Origin: Chondrosia reniformis | Taxonomy: Eukaryota > Porifera > Demospongiae > Chondrillida > Chondrillidae | DNA length: 64,000 nucleotides | NCBI GenBank assembly: GCA_947172415.1 | Contig: OX359191.1 | Coordinates: forward strand, 992,001 to 1,056,000 | Direction of reading: 5' to 3' | Part shown: positions 32,488 through 57,640 of the stretch, one piece after another | How positions within the stretch are numbered: the first letter of the stretch is position 1 | Layout of the letters: each line of letters starts with the position of its first letter | The notes under the pieces: generated by a model | Told to the model about the DNA's origin: nothing | Seen by the model: the letters and a program-made list of their open reading frames with translations, nothing else | The model's database searches: none | Position numbers and translations under genes: made by a program

Positions 32488-35400
32488 TCAGTCTTCCTTT
32501 AGGCCCCAAAGAAAATTCCATTTCCTCCAAAATTGTTGTTTAACATACTTCCAATCTTCGCCATCCAGAGCACTGCCCCATACTGTATATAACGGTACAA
32601 AGATACCTAGGGAGAATGAGAGAAAATAAGAGTAATAATTATAACTTTTCACTGAATATTTCATTTTTTCTTTTGGAAGGAGTAAATATACATTAAATTT
32701 TGGAGTCTAAAAACAGAACAAAAATCATTATGGAAAGACAAACTTGACATCATATCATGGAAAACAATTTATGGGTACTGATATTATGCCAATATAACTG
32801 TATAATATTAATTGGTATCTACATATTACATCATATGTACGTATATATGTACGTATATGATTGGTTATATTTCAATATAAAAAGTACGTACACATGTTCA
32901 CATTTACAGAATACAGACATATGAACATCTCTTAAATGAATAAGCTTCACATATTATTCATTATCTGAATACACATAACACACACTGTAAAATAATATTT
33001 ATTTCTAACACGTACCAATCAAGAGCCTGTCATAAGTCATTCTTGGTACTGCCCATATAAGGATACAAGGATAAGTCAGTAAGGGATGGCGCATGTTTCG
33101 AAACAGTTTAACAAGCTCATTAGACTTTCTATCCAATGGAAATTCATCACATAGAGCCTGCAAAATGGGCATTAATACTTGACTCAAATATGTACATACA
33201 TACATACGTAAGATACACTACACACATACATATATACTGTAAATCAAGAATTCATGCTGCATTTTTAGTTTAGAGATGATTTCTAGAAAAAGTAATGTTT
33301 GTAAATTAAATTTAATTCATGTGAATTTGCAATACTATATGTTACAGTAATTACGTATGGGGAAATCCCGTGTGATGTAATTTGTGCGCACTGAGACGTC
33401 TCACACGAGCACAAATTAGATGCACACACGAATTTCTTGATTTACGGTATACACATGTTTAATTGTATATATACAGGGCTGTATGCAGAACTTGGGGCCA
33501 GAGGGGGCAAAATGAAATTTTTCAAAATTTGGGGGGGGGGGGGGGGAGGGAGAAGTGGTATGAGGGTGTCGAAGCAGTTTAGGGGTTCCCAAAAGTCTAT
33601 GGGGGAGCAGAAATTCATTACACATCAGTAATGTAAATGAAACAAAAACACAATTGTGCCAAATATACATAACAAGTCATAAATTTTAAAAGTTAAAGTT
33701 GATGCTTGGCTCCTGATTGTCTAAATCTAAGGAGTACGTACCTGAGGCAGTCCAAGAAGCTCCAAATGGTCAAATGAGAGAAGGGAGAGGAGGGTGCCAA
33801 TCCAAGAGATGAGGTGAAGAATTCCAAATGTCATTACCACCCACTTGCAGTCACTCAAATTGAACAGTGGAGGGGTACTATGCCAATATAAGCATGCCAC
33901 CTAGTATGTAGGAAAGAGGCAAGGAGTCAAGTTACTGTCTAGTGCTGCAGGCAATGCTATTGGTATAGAAATAGATAAAATAGCTACATAATATGTAAAG
34001 TGAGCTTAAATACGTACATATATAAAATGTAGTGCAGTACAATGTTGTATGTAACACACAAATAAAAATACGATATATCTTAGTCAATAATTATTGAGCT
34101 ATATATAGCAACATTAATATTGAACATTTGACCCCATAGTTCTTCATCAGCAATAAGTACATATTATTGCTGATGTAGAACTAGACGTGGAAACGTTCAA
34201 TCCTTAAGGAATACTGCAACTATAGCTCAATAATTATCAACTGGCAACAATTACATACTTCATACCTATCAGAAGACACATATAAATGCAGGATATGATC
34301 AAAGAATTAGAAAGTTACTATAAATACCTACACATGTATGTATGTACTTACGTATATACATAAATGTGTCAGAGTTCAGTAAATAATTGGATTTATTTTC
34401 ACCAGTGCTACTACAACTCACCAGCGCTACTACAACTCACCAGTGCTACTACAACTCACCAGCGCTACTACAACTCACCAGCGCTACTACAACTCACCAG
34501 CGCTACTACAACTCACCAGCGCTACTACAACTCACCAGCGCTACTACAACTCACCAGCGCTACTACAACTCACCAGTGCTACTACAACTCACCAGCGCTA
34601 CTACAACTCACCAGCGCTACTACAACTCACCAGCGCTACTACAACTCACCAGCGCTACTACAACTCACCAGCGCTACTACAACTCACCAGCGCTACTACA
34701 ACTCACCAGCGCTACTACAACTCACCAGTGCTACTACAACTCACCAGCGCTACTACAACTCACCAGCGCTACTACAACTCACCAGCGCTACTACAACTCA
34801 CCAGTGCTACTACAACTCACCAGCGCTACTACAACTCACCAGCGCTACTACAACTCACCAGCGCTACTACAACTCACCAGTGCTACTACAACTCACCAGC
34901 GCTACTACAACTCACCAGCGCTACTACAACTCACCAGTGCTACTACAACTCACCAGTGCTACTACAACTCACCAGTGCTACTACAACTCACCAGCGCTAC
35001 TACAACTCACCAGCGCTACTACAACTCACCAGCGCTACTACAACTCACCAGTGCTACTACAACTCACCAGCGCTACTACAACTCACCAGGATGTAAGCAC
35101 AGGTACAAAGGTTCTGTAGACTTCTAGCGAGGGATCCAGCAAACCTCTCGAAACAGTAAAGTCTGACAAACACAGAATGTAGCAAGGCAAACCCAATCAG
35201 AAGAAAAGCATCCATCCAGAGATGGCAACTGGGAACCACTTCTGCGAATACAAAACCTACAAAATCATCATCATCAATTTTAATCAGGACAGTCACTTCA
35301 GCTCAAATTGGCTGATCTACGTACCAGGGAGTCCTGCAAGTACAGTACTTATGTACATAAGATGATAGTTTGTGTGTACAATTAGTCATATAGAGGACTT

Positions 35401-35865
35401 AAAAATGAATGAAATCAGTCAAAATATTGATTAGACAGATATGATCTTAAATTAAGAAAAAAGTCTAGACAGTCAATTAACTTAAGAGATTAAGTGGAAG
35501 CTACGTATGATGTTAACAGACTTATAATAACAAGTTAGACATTTTGCCTCATTTGTTGGACATAATTCAGCACCAAAGCAGTTATCTATACTAACAAGCT
35601 GAGCCATACACAATACTCCTAAAGTGTAACACTCACTATTATCGTCCTTAAGTTTACCACCAGTCCGTCGGACAAAGGGTTGAACGGAGCCAAACCACAC
35701 GCCCAACAGACACGTAGCTATTACCACAATGTATGAGAGGGATCCGACCAGAATTGACGGAAGAGAGCACTTTATTGAAGGTCTTGACGCGCTACTGGGG
35801 TTTTCGGTATCCATAGCAGTAGCTTCTGCAGAAATTGGTTCACAAGCCGGTTCAGTCGTAGCCAT
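32488..35865 (-). CDS. NRM: Nurim homologue (inner nuclear membrane protein), five exons
   Basis: Exons (transcript order): 35865-35637, 35256-35087, 33900-33742, 33157-33016, 32606-32488. All have GT-AG borders and agreeing phases, giving 272 residues; vertebrate nurim is about 262. Diagnostic matches to nurim are ILHLISWIGTLLSLLSFDHL and ELLGLPQ, NMRHPLLTYPC, WAVPRMTYDRLLIG, and a C-terminal YVKQQFWRKWNFL. The N-terminal 25 or so residues are polar, followed by several hydrophobic segments, as expected for a multipass protein. Nurim is an isoprenylcysteine-methyltransferase-like (NnrU/ICMT superfamily) protein of the inner nuclear membrane whose function is unsettled. Start: the ATG at 35865, the first in frame after an upstream stop. 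The exon 1 donor is AATA|GTGAGT. The exon 2 donor lies at the edge of a 36-fold repeat of the same donor sequence. Confidence 0.88.
33527..33550. repeat. Poly-G tract in a nurim intron
   Basis: A run of about 20 Gs with one interruption lies in nurim intron 3 (33158-33741) and reads as poly-C in the transcribed orientation. It is a likely site of length polymorphism and sequencing error. Confidence 0.85.
34131..34193. repeat. Short foldback element in nurim intron 2
   Basis: The arms GTTCTTCATCAGCAATAA and TTATTGCTGATGTAGAAC are reverse complements with one mismatch, separated by a few bases. The element is related to sequences near 17139, 47437, 48463 and 49749 that share TCTTCATYRG and a preceding TTTYARCCC. 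Confidence 0.6.
34402..35090. repeat. 19-bp minisatellite made of a splice-donor sequence
   Basis: Thirty-six units of CCAGYGCTACTACAACTCA with an exact 19-bp period; CCAG occurs at 34402, 34421 and so on to 35086. The only common variant is C/T in CCAGCG/CCAGTG. On the nurim (minus) strand each unit reads CTG|GTGAGTTGTAGTAG, a near-perfect 5' splice site, and the real exon 2 donor is the first of the series. The plus-strand frames open in all three phases are an effect of the period and are not genes. Confidence 0.95.
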
Positions 35866-36112
35866 TTTCACGCCAAAGTTTTACAAAACGCATCTAGTTG
35901 AGCCAGTAACGCAATATTTTTGAATTTTGTTTTGTGGCGGGAATCTTTCTAGCAATCTTATCCGTTAGAGCGCTTTAACATTCAAGGGACTAGGACAGAT
36001 TTCTTACTGCGGTACACTACTAATAAGATTTATTTATTAATTGAAAATAGTTATGCTTAGAATTCAGGTATCATTTACGTATCATCGTAGATTAGCTGTG
36101 TCATAGACAAAT
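35866..36112. promoter_or_regulatory. Probable bidirectional promoter, nurim / CKAP5
   Basis: 247 bp separate the start codons of the divergent nurim (minus) and CKAP5 (plus) genes. The interval is less AT-rich near the nurim start and contains no frame or repeat. No TATA box is evident at a convincing distance from either start. That it drives both genes is inferred from geometry only. Confidence 0.5.
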
Positions 36113-51853
<15,741 letters not shown>

Positions 51854-52102
51854 TTAGAATAACCTTGATAAACTAAACATCTAAATGTGTTGTTGTGTTA
51901 ATTGGTGATTCTTCTGTATAATAAATGTAACCAGAGATCATTATAAGTGACTGTTCCTACAGGTTTTGCTATATGTAACTGTTTCTTCAACTTATTAATT
52001 TATGCCAAAGTTATTATTAACTAAATGATTTGAATCAAAAATATGTATATATACAACAGAATTCTTACATTTAAGACATGTTTTTCATTATAAACTACAC
52101 AT

Positions 52103-53833
52103 TTAAAGTTTCATGAATTGCATACCAGAGGTAAATTTTAAAAGTTTGCTTTCTATAATAGTTTTAGTCTGTTGAGCATCACTTGTTGCTGTGACCCTGG
52201 CTATATGACTTTTGCACCAGTTTAAATGACTGACAACAGACATTAAGATGGTAGTACTGGCTTGGGAGACATGATACGCTTGCTGTGATGACAACTCAGG
52301 AAGGATCCTTCGGTTCTCCTTCAATTCCTGAGTAACAAATATTTCAACTTTCTGCTGGTGAATTTCCATGGGCTCTTTGCTGTATATTGAGAGTTGCTCA
52401 ATATCTTCCTCAACGATTCGCTCAATATTCTTCAAATGTGCCCCAATTTCATTTACCAGGAATTCATGCAAATGGCCATGTTGTTTTCCAAGTTGTATCA
52501 GTTCAAAAACTATTTGGTAAATGGCGCAATGAACGGCTGACAAGTGATCTCTACTGATCTCATGTACTTTAGCTGATTTGTCAACATCTGGGAGGAGCTT
52601 TTGTAAGCGGGCTGTTTCCATTCTGAAGGGTATTATAAACTCACTGTGATATGCCTTGGTCCCTTGGACAATGTTTTGCTTGAGAATCTCCTGGCGTTTG
52701 GTTTTAGCTGAGAGCTTTTGAAGAGCAAATGTGAGATCCATCATTTCTTTAAAAGCTGACGTGAGTTCAAAAAAGTGCTTCCTCACGTTATTTTCAATCT
52801 TTGATCTCTTGCTACCCGGGTTCATATGTTCCTCTAGTTCATCAATTATTTCACTAAAATAAGTCAGAAATTTGTCCACAACTGCCTGTTTTTCCCTCAA
52901 CTTTTGCTGAATGCTTGTTACTGCCTTGAAGAAGCTTTGCGTTATTTCATCTTCCTTTTCTTCACCCAGCTCCTTCTTCTCCTCCTCTTCCTCAACCGGT
53001 CGTTGTGAAATGGGTTTTACATCATCATAGCAACGATTACAGCAGTGCAGCCATGTGAAATCTTTAGGGTCGGTATGAGGTTCACTCCAGTCTTTAAGAG
53101 CCCACCTGCTTTTATTTTTGTCATCTGTATAAAGTAAGAGCCTCTTATCGGCATGTTTAGAGCAATGGATGAGTCCACAGAGGCGGCAGTGGTACTTGGA
53201 AGAGACAAACGATGTAAACTTTATCTTACAGAACTCGCACATCTTTGCATCTTCCTGGCAAGGCCACTTGTCAGATTTCTGCCAGTTTGGCACTCCTTTC
53301 ATTAGAACACTGCTTCTTTGGGGAAAATTCGAAATCAAATGCTCCAACTGACTCATAATGACCTTATCACGGTGAGATTTGTTGAAACGGACACTTGGCA
53401 TCCGGTCGGTAGATGAACGGCTGATGGACCGCAAAGCGTACTTTAGACCTTTAAACTTTTCGAGTAGCGAAGTGTACGACCCAACAGATTGGGCTAAACC
53501 GCCATCCTCTGAGCACTTCAGGCAGACGGGACAACTGATACCGTGTCTGCTTGGCCGGCCATCTCGATCTAGACTTCTTCGATAGGGAAGACAAGAGGAA
53601 CAAAAAACGTCTCCGCAATGATAGCAATGTTGCTTGGGATTTTTTAGTGTATTGAATACAGCGCGGCATTTAGAACAGCTTGATCCATCCTTCCAGTGTA
53701 CCTTTTTGATCCGCATCCGAAACAGAGCGTTGGGAAACTTTTTTGAAATTTCCTCGATAAATGGTACGTCGTCTTCTAGCCCTCCATTACTCCACTGAGT
53801 ATCAAACGACGGATACACTTGCTTCGCCGCCAT
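52103..53833 (-). CDS. Protein with two FYVE-like zinc fingers and a helical C-terminus
   Basis: Intronless frame of 576 residues from the ATG at 53833. It is convergent with CKAP5; about 250 bp separate the stops. Finger 1 (about residues 50-107): CSKC, QHCYHCGDVFCSSCLPYRRS, CPVC. Finger 2 (about 199-270): CEFC, YHCRLCGLIHCSKH, HCCNRC. Both follow the FYVE/FYVE-like CxxC...CxxCG...CxxC spacing. Neither has the complete RRHHCR basic patch that binds PtdIns3P: finger 1 has KQHCYHC and finger 2 SKYHCRLC. Residues about 285-576 are predicted helical, with acidic EEEEKKELGEEKEDE at the start and no membrane segment. The probable role is endosomal membrane or protein-protein binding; the exact orthologue was not recognised. 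Confidence 0.75.
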   Translation of the reverse strand: MAAKQVYPSFDTQWSNGGLEDDVPFIEEISKKFPNALFRMRIKKVHWKDGSSCSKCRAVFNTLKNPKQHCYHCGDVFCSSCLPYRRSLDRDGRPSRHGISCPVCLKCSEDGGLAQSVGSYTSLLEKFKGLKYALRSISRSSTDRMPSVRFNKSHRDKVIMSQLEHLISNFPQRSSVLMKGVPNWQKSDKWPCQEDAKMCEFCKIKFTSFVSSKYHCRLCGLIHCSKHADKRLLLYTDDKNKSRWALKDWSEPHTDPKDFTWLHCCNRCYDDVKPISQRPVEEEEEKKELGEEKEDEITQSFFKAVTSIQQKLREKQAVVDKFLTYFSEIIDELEEHMNPGSKRSKIENNVRKHFFELTSAFKEMMDLTFALQKLSAKTKRQEILKQNIVQGTKAYHSEFIIPFRMETARLQKLLPDVDKSAKVHEISRDHLSAVHCAIYQIVFELIQLGKQHGHLHEFLVNEIGAHLKNIERIVEEDIEQLSIYSKEPMEIHQQKVEIFVTQELKENRRILPELSSQQAYHVSQASTTILMSVVSHLNWCKSHIARVTATSDAQQTKTIIESKLLKFTSGMQFMKL

Positions 53834-53982
53834 CTTCAACACGAGTTACGAAAGGGATTTTTAAAATATGACGTCATTTCTCAATCTTGATTTGCATTTA
53901 ACGTATACATGACTGATATCTGCATGAACATTATGAGAATGTCATAAATATGAAATGTAGTCTTATATATACATGTTAGATG

Positions 53983-54990
53983 CTACTTGTCATGGTTAAC
54001 TTGAGAATTTCTTTTCTTGCATATGCACTTAAGCATGTTCTTAAAGGATTGGCGAATAGCTTTATTAACTGCCAACATTGCAATTGGCGTTGGCCAGGCG
54101 AAGAGAATGAAGAGAAAGTAAGGAAAGTAGTACACTATTGCATCTCCAATCCCCTCATCTTCTTCCACAAAAAATGTTAGCAATGGAGTAACCAATAAGC
54201 CTAACACAAAAAATGATAAGGTAGTTGTAAGGTATGCTGCAAGCTTTATCAGGGCCTGGTGCACCGGGTTTGTGCTACCAGCTGCTGAGATTGCATTTTT
54301 CCTGATGTGCAAGTAAGTATTGAGTGTCAGAACAGCGGTTGCTATGCAGGACAATGAACCAAGTACTCCCCAAGTGATGGCAAAGTGTACATATAGTGAA
54401 ACAACATCATCTTCAAATTGGTAACTGCATCTGCTCTGGCTACTTTCTCTAAAGGTTAGTCCATATTGAGGCAAAAATGGAATCGAGGCTGAACCTATGC
54501 TGAATAGCCACGGTACAGCTATTAAGAGCACATAAGATACATTATTTAATTTTTTCTTGCCATGCTTAATTATCAAGTGAATTATAATTCCAAACTCAGC
54601 AAGAGCAATAACACTTGCGGTTCCTCCAGTGATTTGGAAAAAGAGACCAGCAGTACAAGTTTCAGGTCTTCTTGATGGATCAAACAGGCGAAAGGGATAC
54701 CCTAATACTATAACTCCTATTCCTGTGGCATAGACAATTCCTGAAGCTAGTATGTTTCCCAAAGCTACCTGTAGCATTTTGTTGACCTTTCCGGTAGTGT
54801 TTACAATGATAGCAATCAGACAGAGGATATCTAAAGTTATCGCTAAAAAGCAGAGTAGGAATATCACTGTATGAATGAAAACATTGGTAATGGGGTCAAT
54901 GAATTCTTCATCATCAAGCTCTGTGAAATTTCCTTCTTCGTGCCCGGAATTGTTAGTGCTGTAATTGCTATTACCAAAAATCCATTCCAT
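53983..54990 (-). CDS. Seven-transmembrane receptor (GPCR-like), copy 1
   Basis: Intronless frame of 335 residues, ATG at 54990. The extracellular N-terminus has three candidate N-glycosylation sites (NYS, NNS, NFT). Seven hydrophobic segments start near residues 36, 74, 110, 150, 196, 243 and 285. TM2-TM3 include FDPSRRPETCTAGLFFQ with a cysteine that could pair with the RCSYQF cysteine in ECL2. TM7 has WPTPIAMLAVNKAIRQSF, analogous to the NPxxY region but without it, and TM3 lacks a DRY motif (EFGIIIHLI). The C-terminus is short and basic with CICKK. About one-third to one-half identical by eye to the gene at 56016. It is probably a sponge-lineage GPCR; ligand and coupling are unknown. Confidence 0.75.
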   Translation of the reverse strand: MEWIFGNSNYSTNNSGHEEGNFTELDDEEFIDPITNVFIHTVIFLLCFLAITLDILCLIAIIVNTTGKVNKMLQVALGNILASGIVYATGIGVIVLGYPFRLFDPSRRPETCTAGLFFQITGGTASVIALAEFGIIIHLIIKHGKKKLNNVSYVLLIAVPWLFSIGSASIPFLPQYGLTFRESSQSRCSYQFEDDVVSLYVHFAITWGVLGSLSCIATAVLTLNTYLHIRKNAISAAGSTNPVHQALIKLAAYLTTTLSFFVLGLLVTPLLTFFVEEDEGIGDAIVYYFPYFLFILFAWPTPIAMLAVNKAIRQSFKNMLKCICKKRNSQVNHDK

Positions 54991-55298
54991 GGTCTTCTAG
55001 ATTCTCTTTCTTATTGAAACACTAGTACTCTGGCTTAGTAGTTACCACACTTGTATAAGAATGTCACACAGTTGACTATATGTATAGCAGTTGAAAAATA
55101 TGGATTCCCTTTACGTGTAGGAAGTAAGCATTCATGATGTATATACCTTTTCTTTATTGACTTAATTGATGTCCAACTCTATAATAAGTTCAAATTAGCA
55201 AGTTTTATTGTAAATTCACAAATAACGTACAGCAAGCATTATAATTTAGCAGTTATTTGCATAATATGTATAAATATCCCATATATACAGTGCAAGTT

Positions 55299-55359
<61 letters not shown>

Positions 55360-56015
55360 GAGTGAAGAGAACAATTATCAGTTGATAAGTAGTACATAAT
55401 GTGCAGTCAATTACGTACACAATACCATGTTAATTTTATATCATTAATTAAATCAGACTTTTAATTGCTGTTATAAATGCAGCTAGTGCTAAACAGATAG
55501 AAGTGAGGACCTAAGTATTATTTTTCAATCAAAGTAAACGTGTACACCTGCAAAGTAAAGGTTCAAATTATCAAGTGTACCTACTACTATCACCAAATTA
55601 GTAAGTCTACTTTATAGACGTGCATGAGAGCATTCCAGTCATGCACATATACATATTATATCATAGAGTAACACGTATATATATATATGAAAGCCTTCCA
55701 GTCACACGTATATACAATTATATATCATAGAGTGACATACATATATATATGAAAGCCTTCCAGTAAAACATATAGTGATTTGTCAAATGCACATGCATGC
55801 ATAAAAGCATTCCAGTAACTCATTTAGTGATTTGTCAATCATATATAGTTAATGTATACATCATTTCTTTACATAAGATTAAGTGATATATTTCAGGAGT
55901 ATCTTAAGGTGAATTGCTAATTGGTACAGTTATACATACATACATAGTAAATGTGTTCCCATGCAGACATATTATACGTATATGCCTTGCATGTATGATC
56001 ATCTAGAGCTTTTCT
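54991..56015. other. Intergenic between the two receptor genes
   Basis: It contains a (TA)n microsatellite (about 55303-55356) preceded by ATATACAGTGCAAGTTACA. It also holds a run of short degenerate repeats (AAAGCCTTCCAGT / AAGCATTCCAGT at about 55629, 55688, 55751 and 55803). No gene is seen. Confidence 0.6.
55303..55356. repeat. (TA)n microsatellite
   Basis: More than 25 TA dinucleotides without interruption, immediately after ATATACAGTGCAAGTTACA. Confidence 0.95.
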
Positions 56016-57047
56016 TTACACTTTAGGCAATGTCTTGGCTTTCTTTCCTAGAAATTTGCATTTTAACATGTATGCCAGTGACTCTCGCAATGGTTTAAAA
56101 ACTGCAATCATTGAAATGGGAACTGGAACTTGAGACAGAATAAACACAGTTGTACCAAAGAAATTCAAACTTATGTCTCCTACTCTGTCTTCCTCTGTGT
56201 CTATATCAAATAGTGTGACTAGTAGTGGAATAAACAGTTGACCTAGGATGAAAAATAAGGTGTTGATGGTCAATAGAGCTGCTATCTTCAGTAAAGCTTT
56301 TTGGATGGCATTATTTTTAGTGATGGAATTCTTTCTGATTTTTCTGTACATGTGGATCATTAGAGTTGCATTGATTATCCACGAAGATAAACCTAGAAGT
56401 CCCCACACCAACCCAAGATGAACATAAAGAGAATGAACATCACCATCTGTGCTAAAAGTACACCTGCTCTCACTGTTATCCCGAATAATTACATCATATG
56501 CTGGAATAAAGGGCGCTGAAGCTGATAGTCCTGCCAAGATCCATGGAATAGTTATCATGACTATGTAAGCAGGTTTCTGCAACTTGGTCTTTGACTTCAT
56601 GACTATCAGGTAAGTGACAACACCGAGCTCTGCAAAGGTAACAAGGTTGGCTGTACCTCCTAAAAACTGAAAGAAGTATCCGGCTATACAGGACTCTGGT
56701 CTCCTCACAGGATCAAAGAAGCGAACTGGAAATGCTAGTGTCACTATGGCCAGTCCAAGTAGATAAAGCATGCTTGAGAGAATAAAAGTGGACAAGACAA
56801 TCTGAATCATTTTATTAAACTTCTTTTTTGGATTAAACAGAAGGGCCACAAAGCACAGCAGGTCCAGAGAGATTAGTAGCAGCAGGAAGGCTCCCAGAAT
56901 TGCATTGCCAGCTAAATGAACTGAATCAAAGCTACTGTCCTGACTGGTAGGAGTTTCATTTGCTTGACTAAAGTTGCTTAAAAAATCCTCTTCAGGCCTT
57001 GAAAGGATGCTGAAATTGGTGTTGTTTGAATCTGCTATCTGTTCCAT
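56016..57047 (-). CDS. Seven-transmembrane receptor (GPCR-like), copy 2
   Basis: Intronless frame of 343 residues, ATG at 57047. It has the same plan as the gene at 53983: a polar N-terminus with NNT, NFS and NET glycosylation sites, seven hydrophobic segments, FFDPVRRPESCIAGYFFQFL between TM2 and TM3, ESRCTFSTDGDVHSLYVHLG before TM5, and VPISMIAVFKPLRESLAYML in TM7/helix 8. DRY and NPxxY are absent. The two receptors are tandem paralogues in the same orientation about 1 kb apart, and both lack introns in a region where other genes are intron-rich. A class A-like relationship is inferred from topology; family membership is not established. Confidence 0.75.
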   Translation of the reverse strand: MEQIADSNNTNFSILSRPEEDFLSNFSQANETPTSQDSSFDSVHLAGNAILGAFLLLLISLDLLCFVALLFNPKKKFNKMIQIVLSTFILSSMLYLLGLAIVTLAFPVRFFDPVRRPESCIAGYFFQFLGGTANLVTFAELGVVTYLIVMKSKTKLQKPAYIVMITIPWILAGLSASAPFIPAYDVIIRDNSESRCTFSTDGDVHSLYVHLGLVWGLLGLSSWIINATLMIHMYRKIRKNSITKNNAIQKALLKIAALLTINTLFFILGQLFIPLLVTLFDIDTEEDRVGDISLNFFGTTVFILSQVPVPISMIAVFKPLRESLAYMLKCKFLGKKAKTLPKV

Positions 57048-57277
57048 AGCTTACGTATACACTAAACTCACTTAACTGTTATAAATATTACATATAGACA
57101 GACTTATATATAACTGTACTTATATAGATCTATATGCAGCTGCAAATACTGTTAGACTTCACATAAAATATGGCTTCCTTTGCACATAGGAAACATACAC
57201 GTGCATATACGTACATGTGAAGAGAACGTGCTAATCGTCACTAATTATATATGCATATTAAAATATAGTACATGAAA

Positions 57278-57640
57278 AATCTAATACACTGTTTTCCTAC
57301 ATGCCTATTCTGTAAAAAACTATAAGGGAACTAAACCTGGAGAGAGCTTTGGATGAGGATACAGGAGTCTTTTCTTTCTTCTTTTCCTCTCTTTCATCTT
57401 CTTCTCCACTGGGCCAGACAGCTGTTTCTGGGAATTCCACCTTCATTAGTGATCCTGGGAGTCTTTGTCTTTTTTATCTTGATCTTCTGTGAATCCTTGA
57501 CATGCATGTCCCAGTAGAGCAAAAGAAGAAAGAGAAGACTCCTGTATCTTCATCCAAAGCTCTCTCCAGGTTTAGTTCCCTATGGGTTATTAATTTATAA
57601 CAGAGTAGGCATAGCATGAAGGAAAATGGTGTATTAAATT
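57278..57640. mobile_element. MITE-like foldback element, full copy
   Basis: A long imperfect palindrome. The left arm AATCTAATACAC...GGGAACTAAACCTGG...AGAGCTTTGGATGAGGATAC recurs reverse-complemented at the right end (ATCCAAAGCTCTCTCCAGG, TTTAGTTCCCTA, TGGTGTATTAAATT). The middle holds a pyrimidine-rich stretch and AGCTGTTTCTGGGAATTCCA. There is no coding capacity. Partial copies lie at 63606-63850 and 45035-45180. Confidence 0.8.

Noticed and set aside
34364-35127. Three overlapping plus-strand frames of more than 200 codons (YYNSPALLQLTS repeats)
   Set aside because: They arise from a 19-bp tandem repeat without stops on the plus strand, all three phases encode the same repeated peptide, and the region is an intron of the minus-strand nurim gene.
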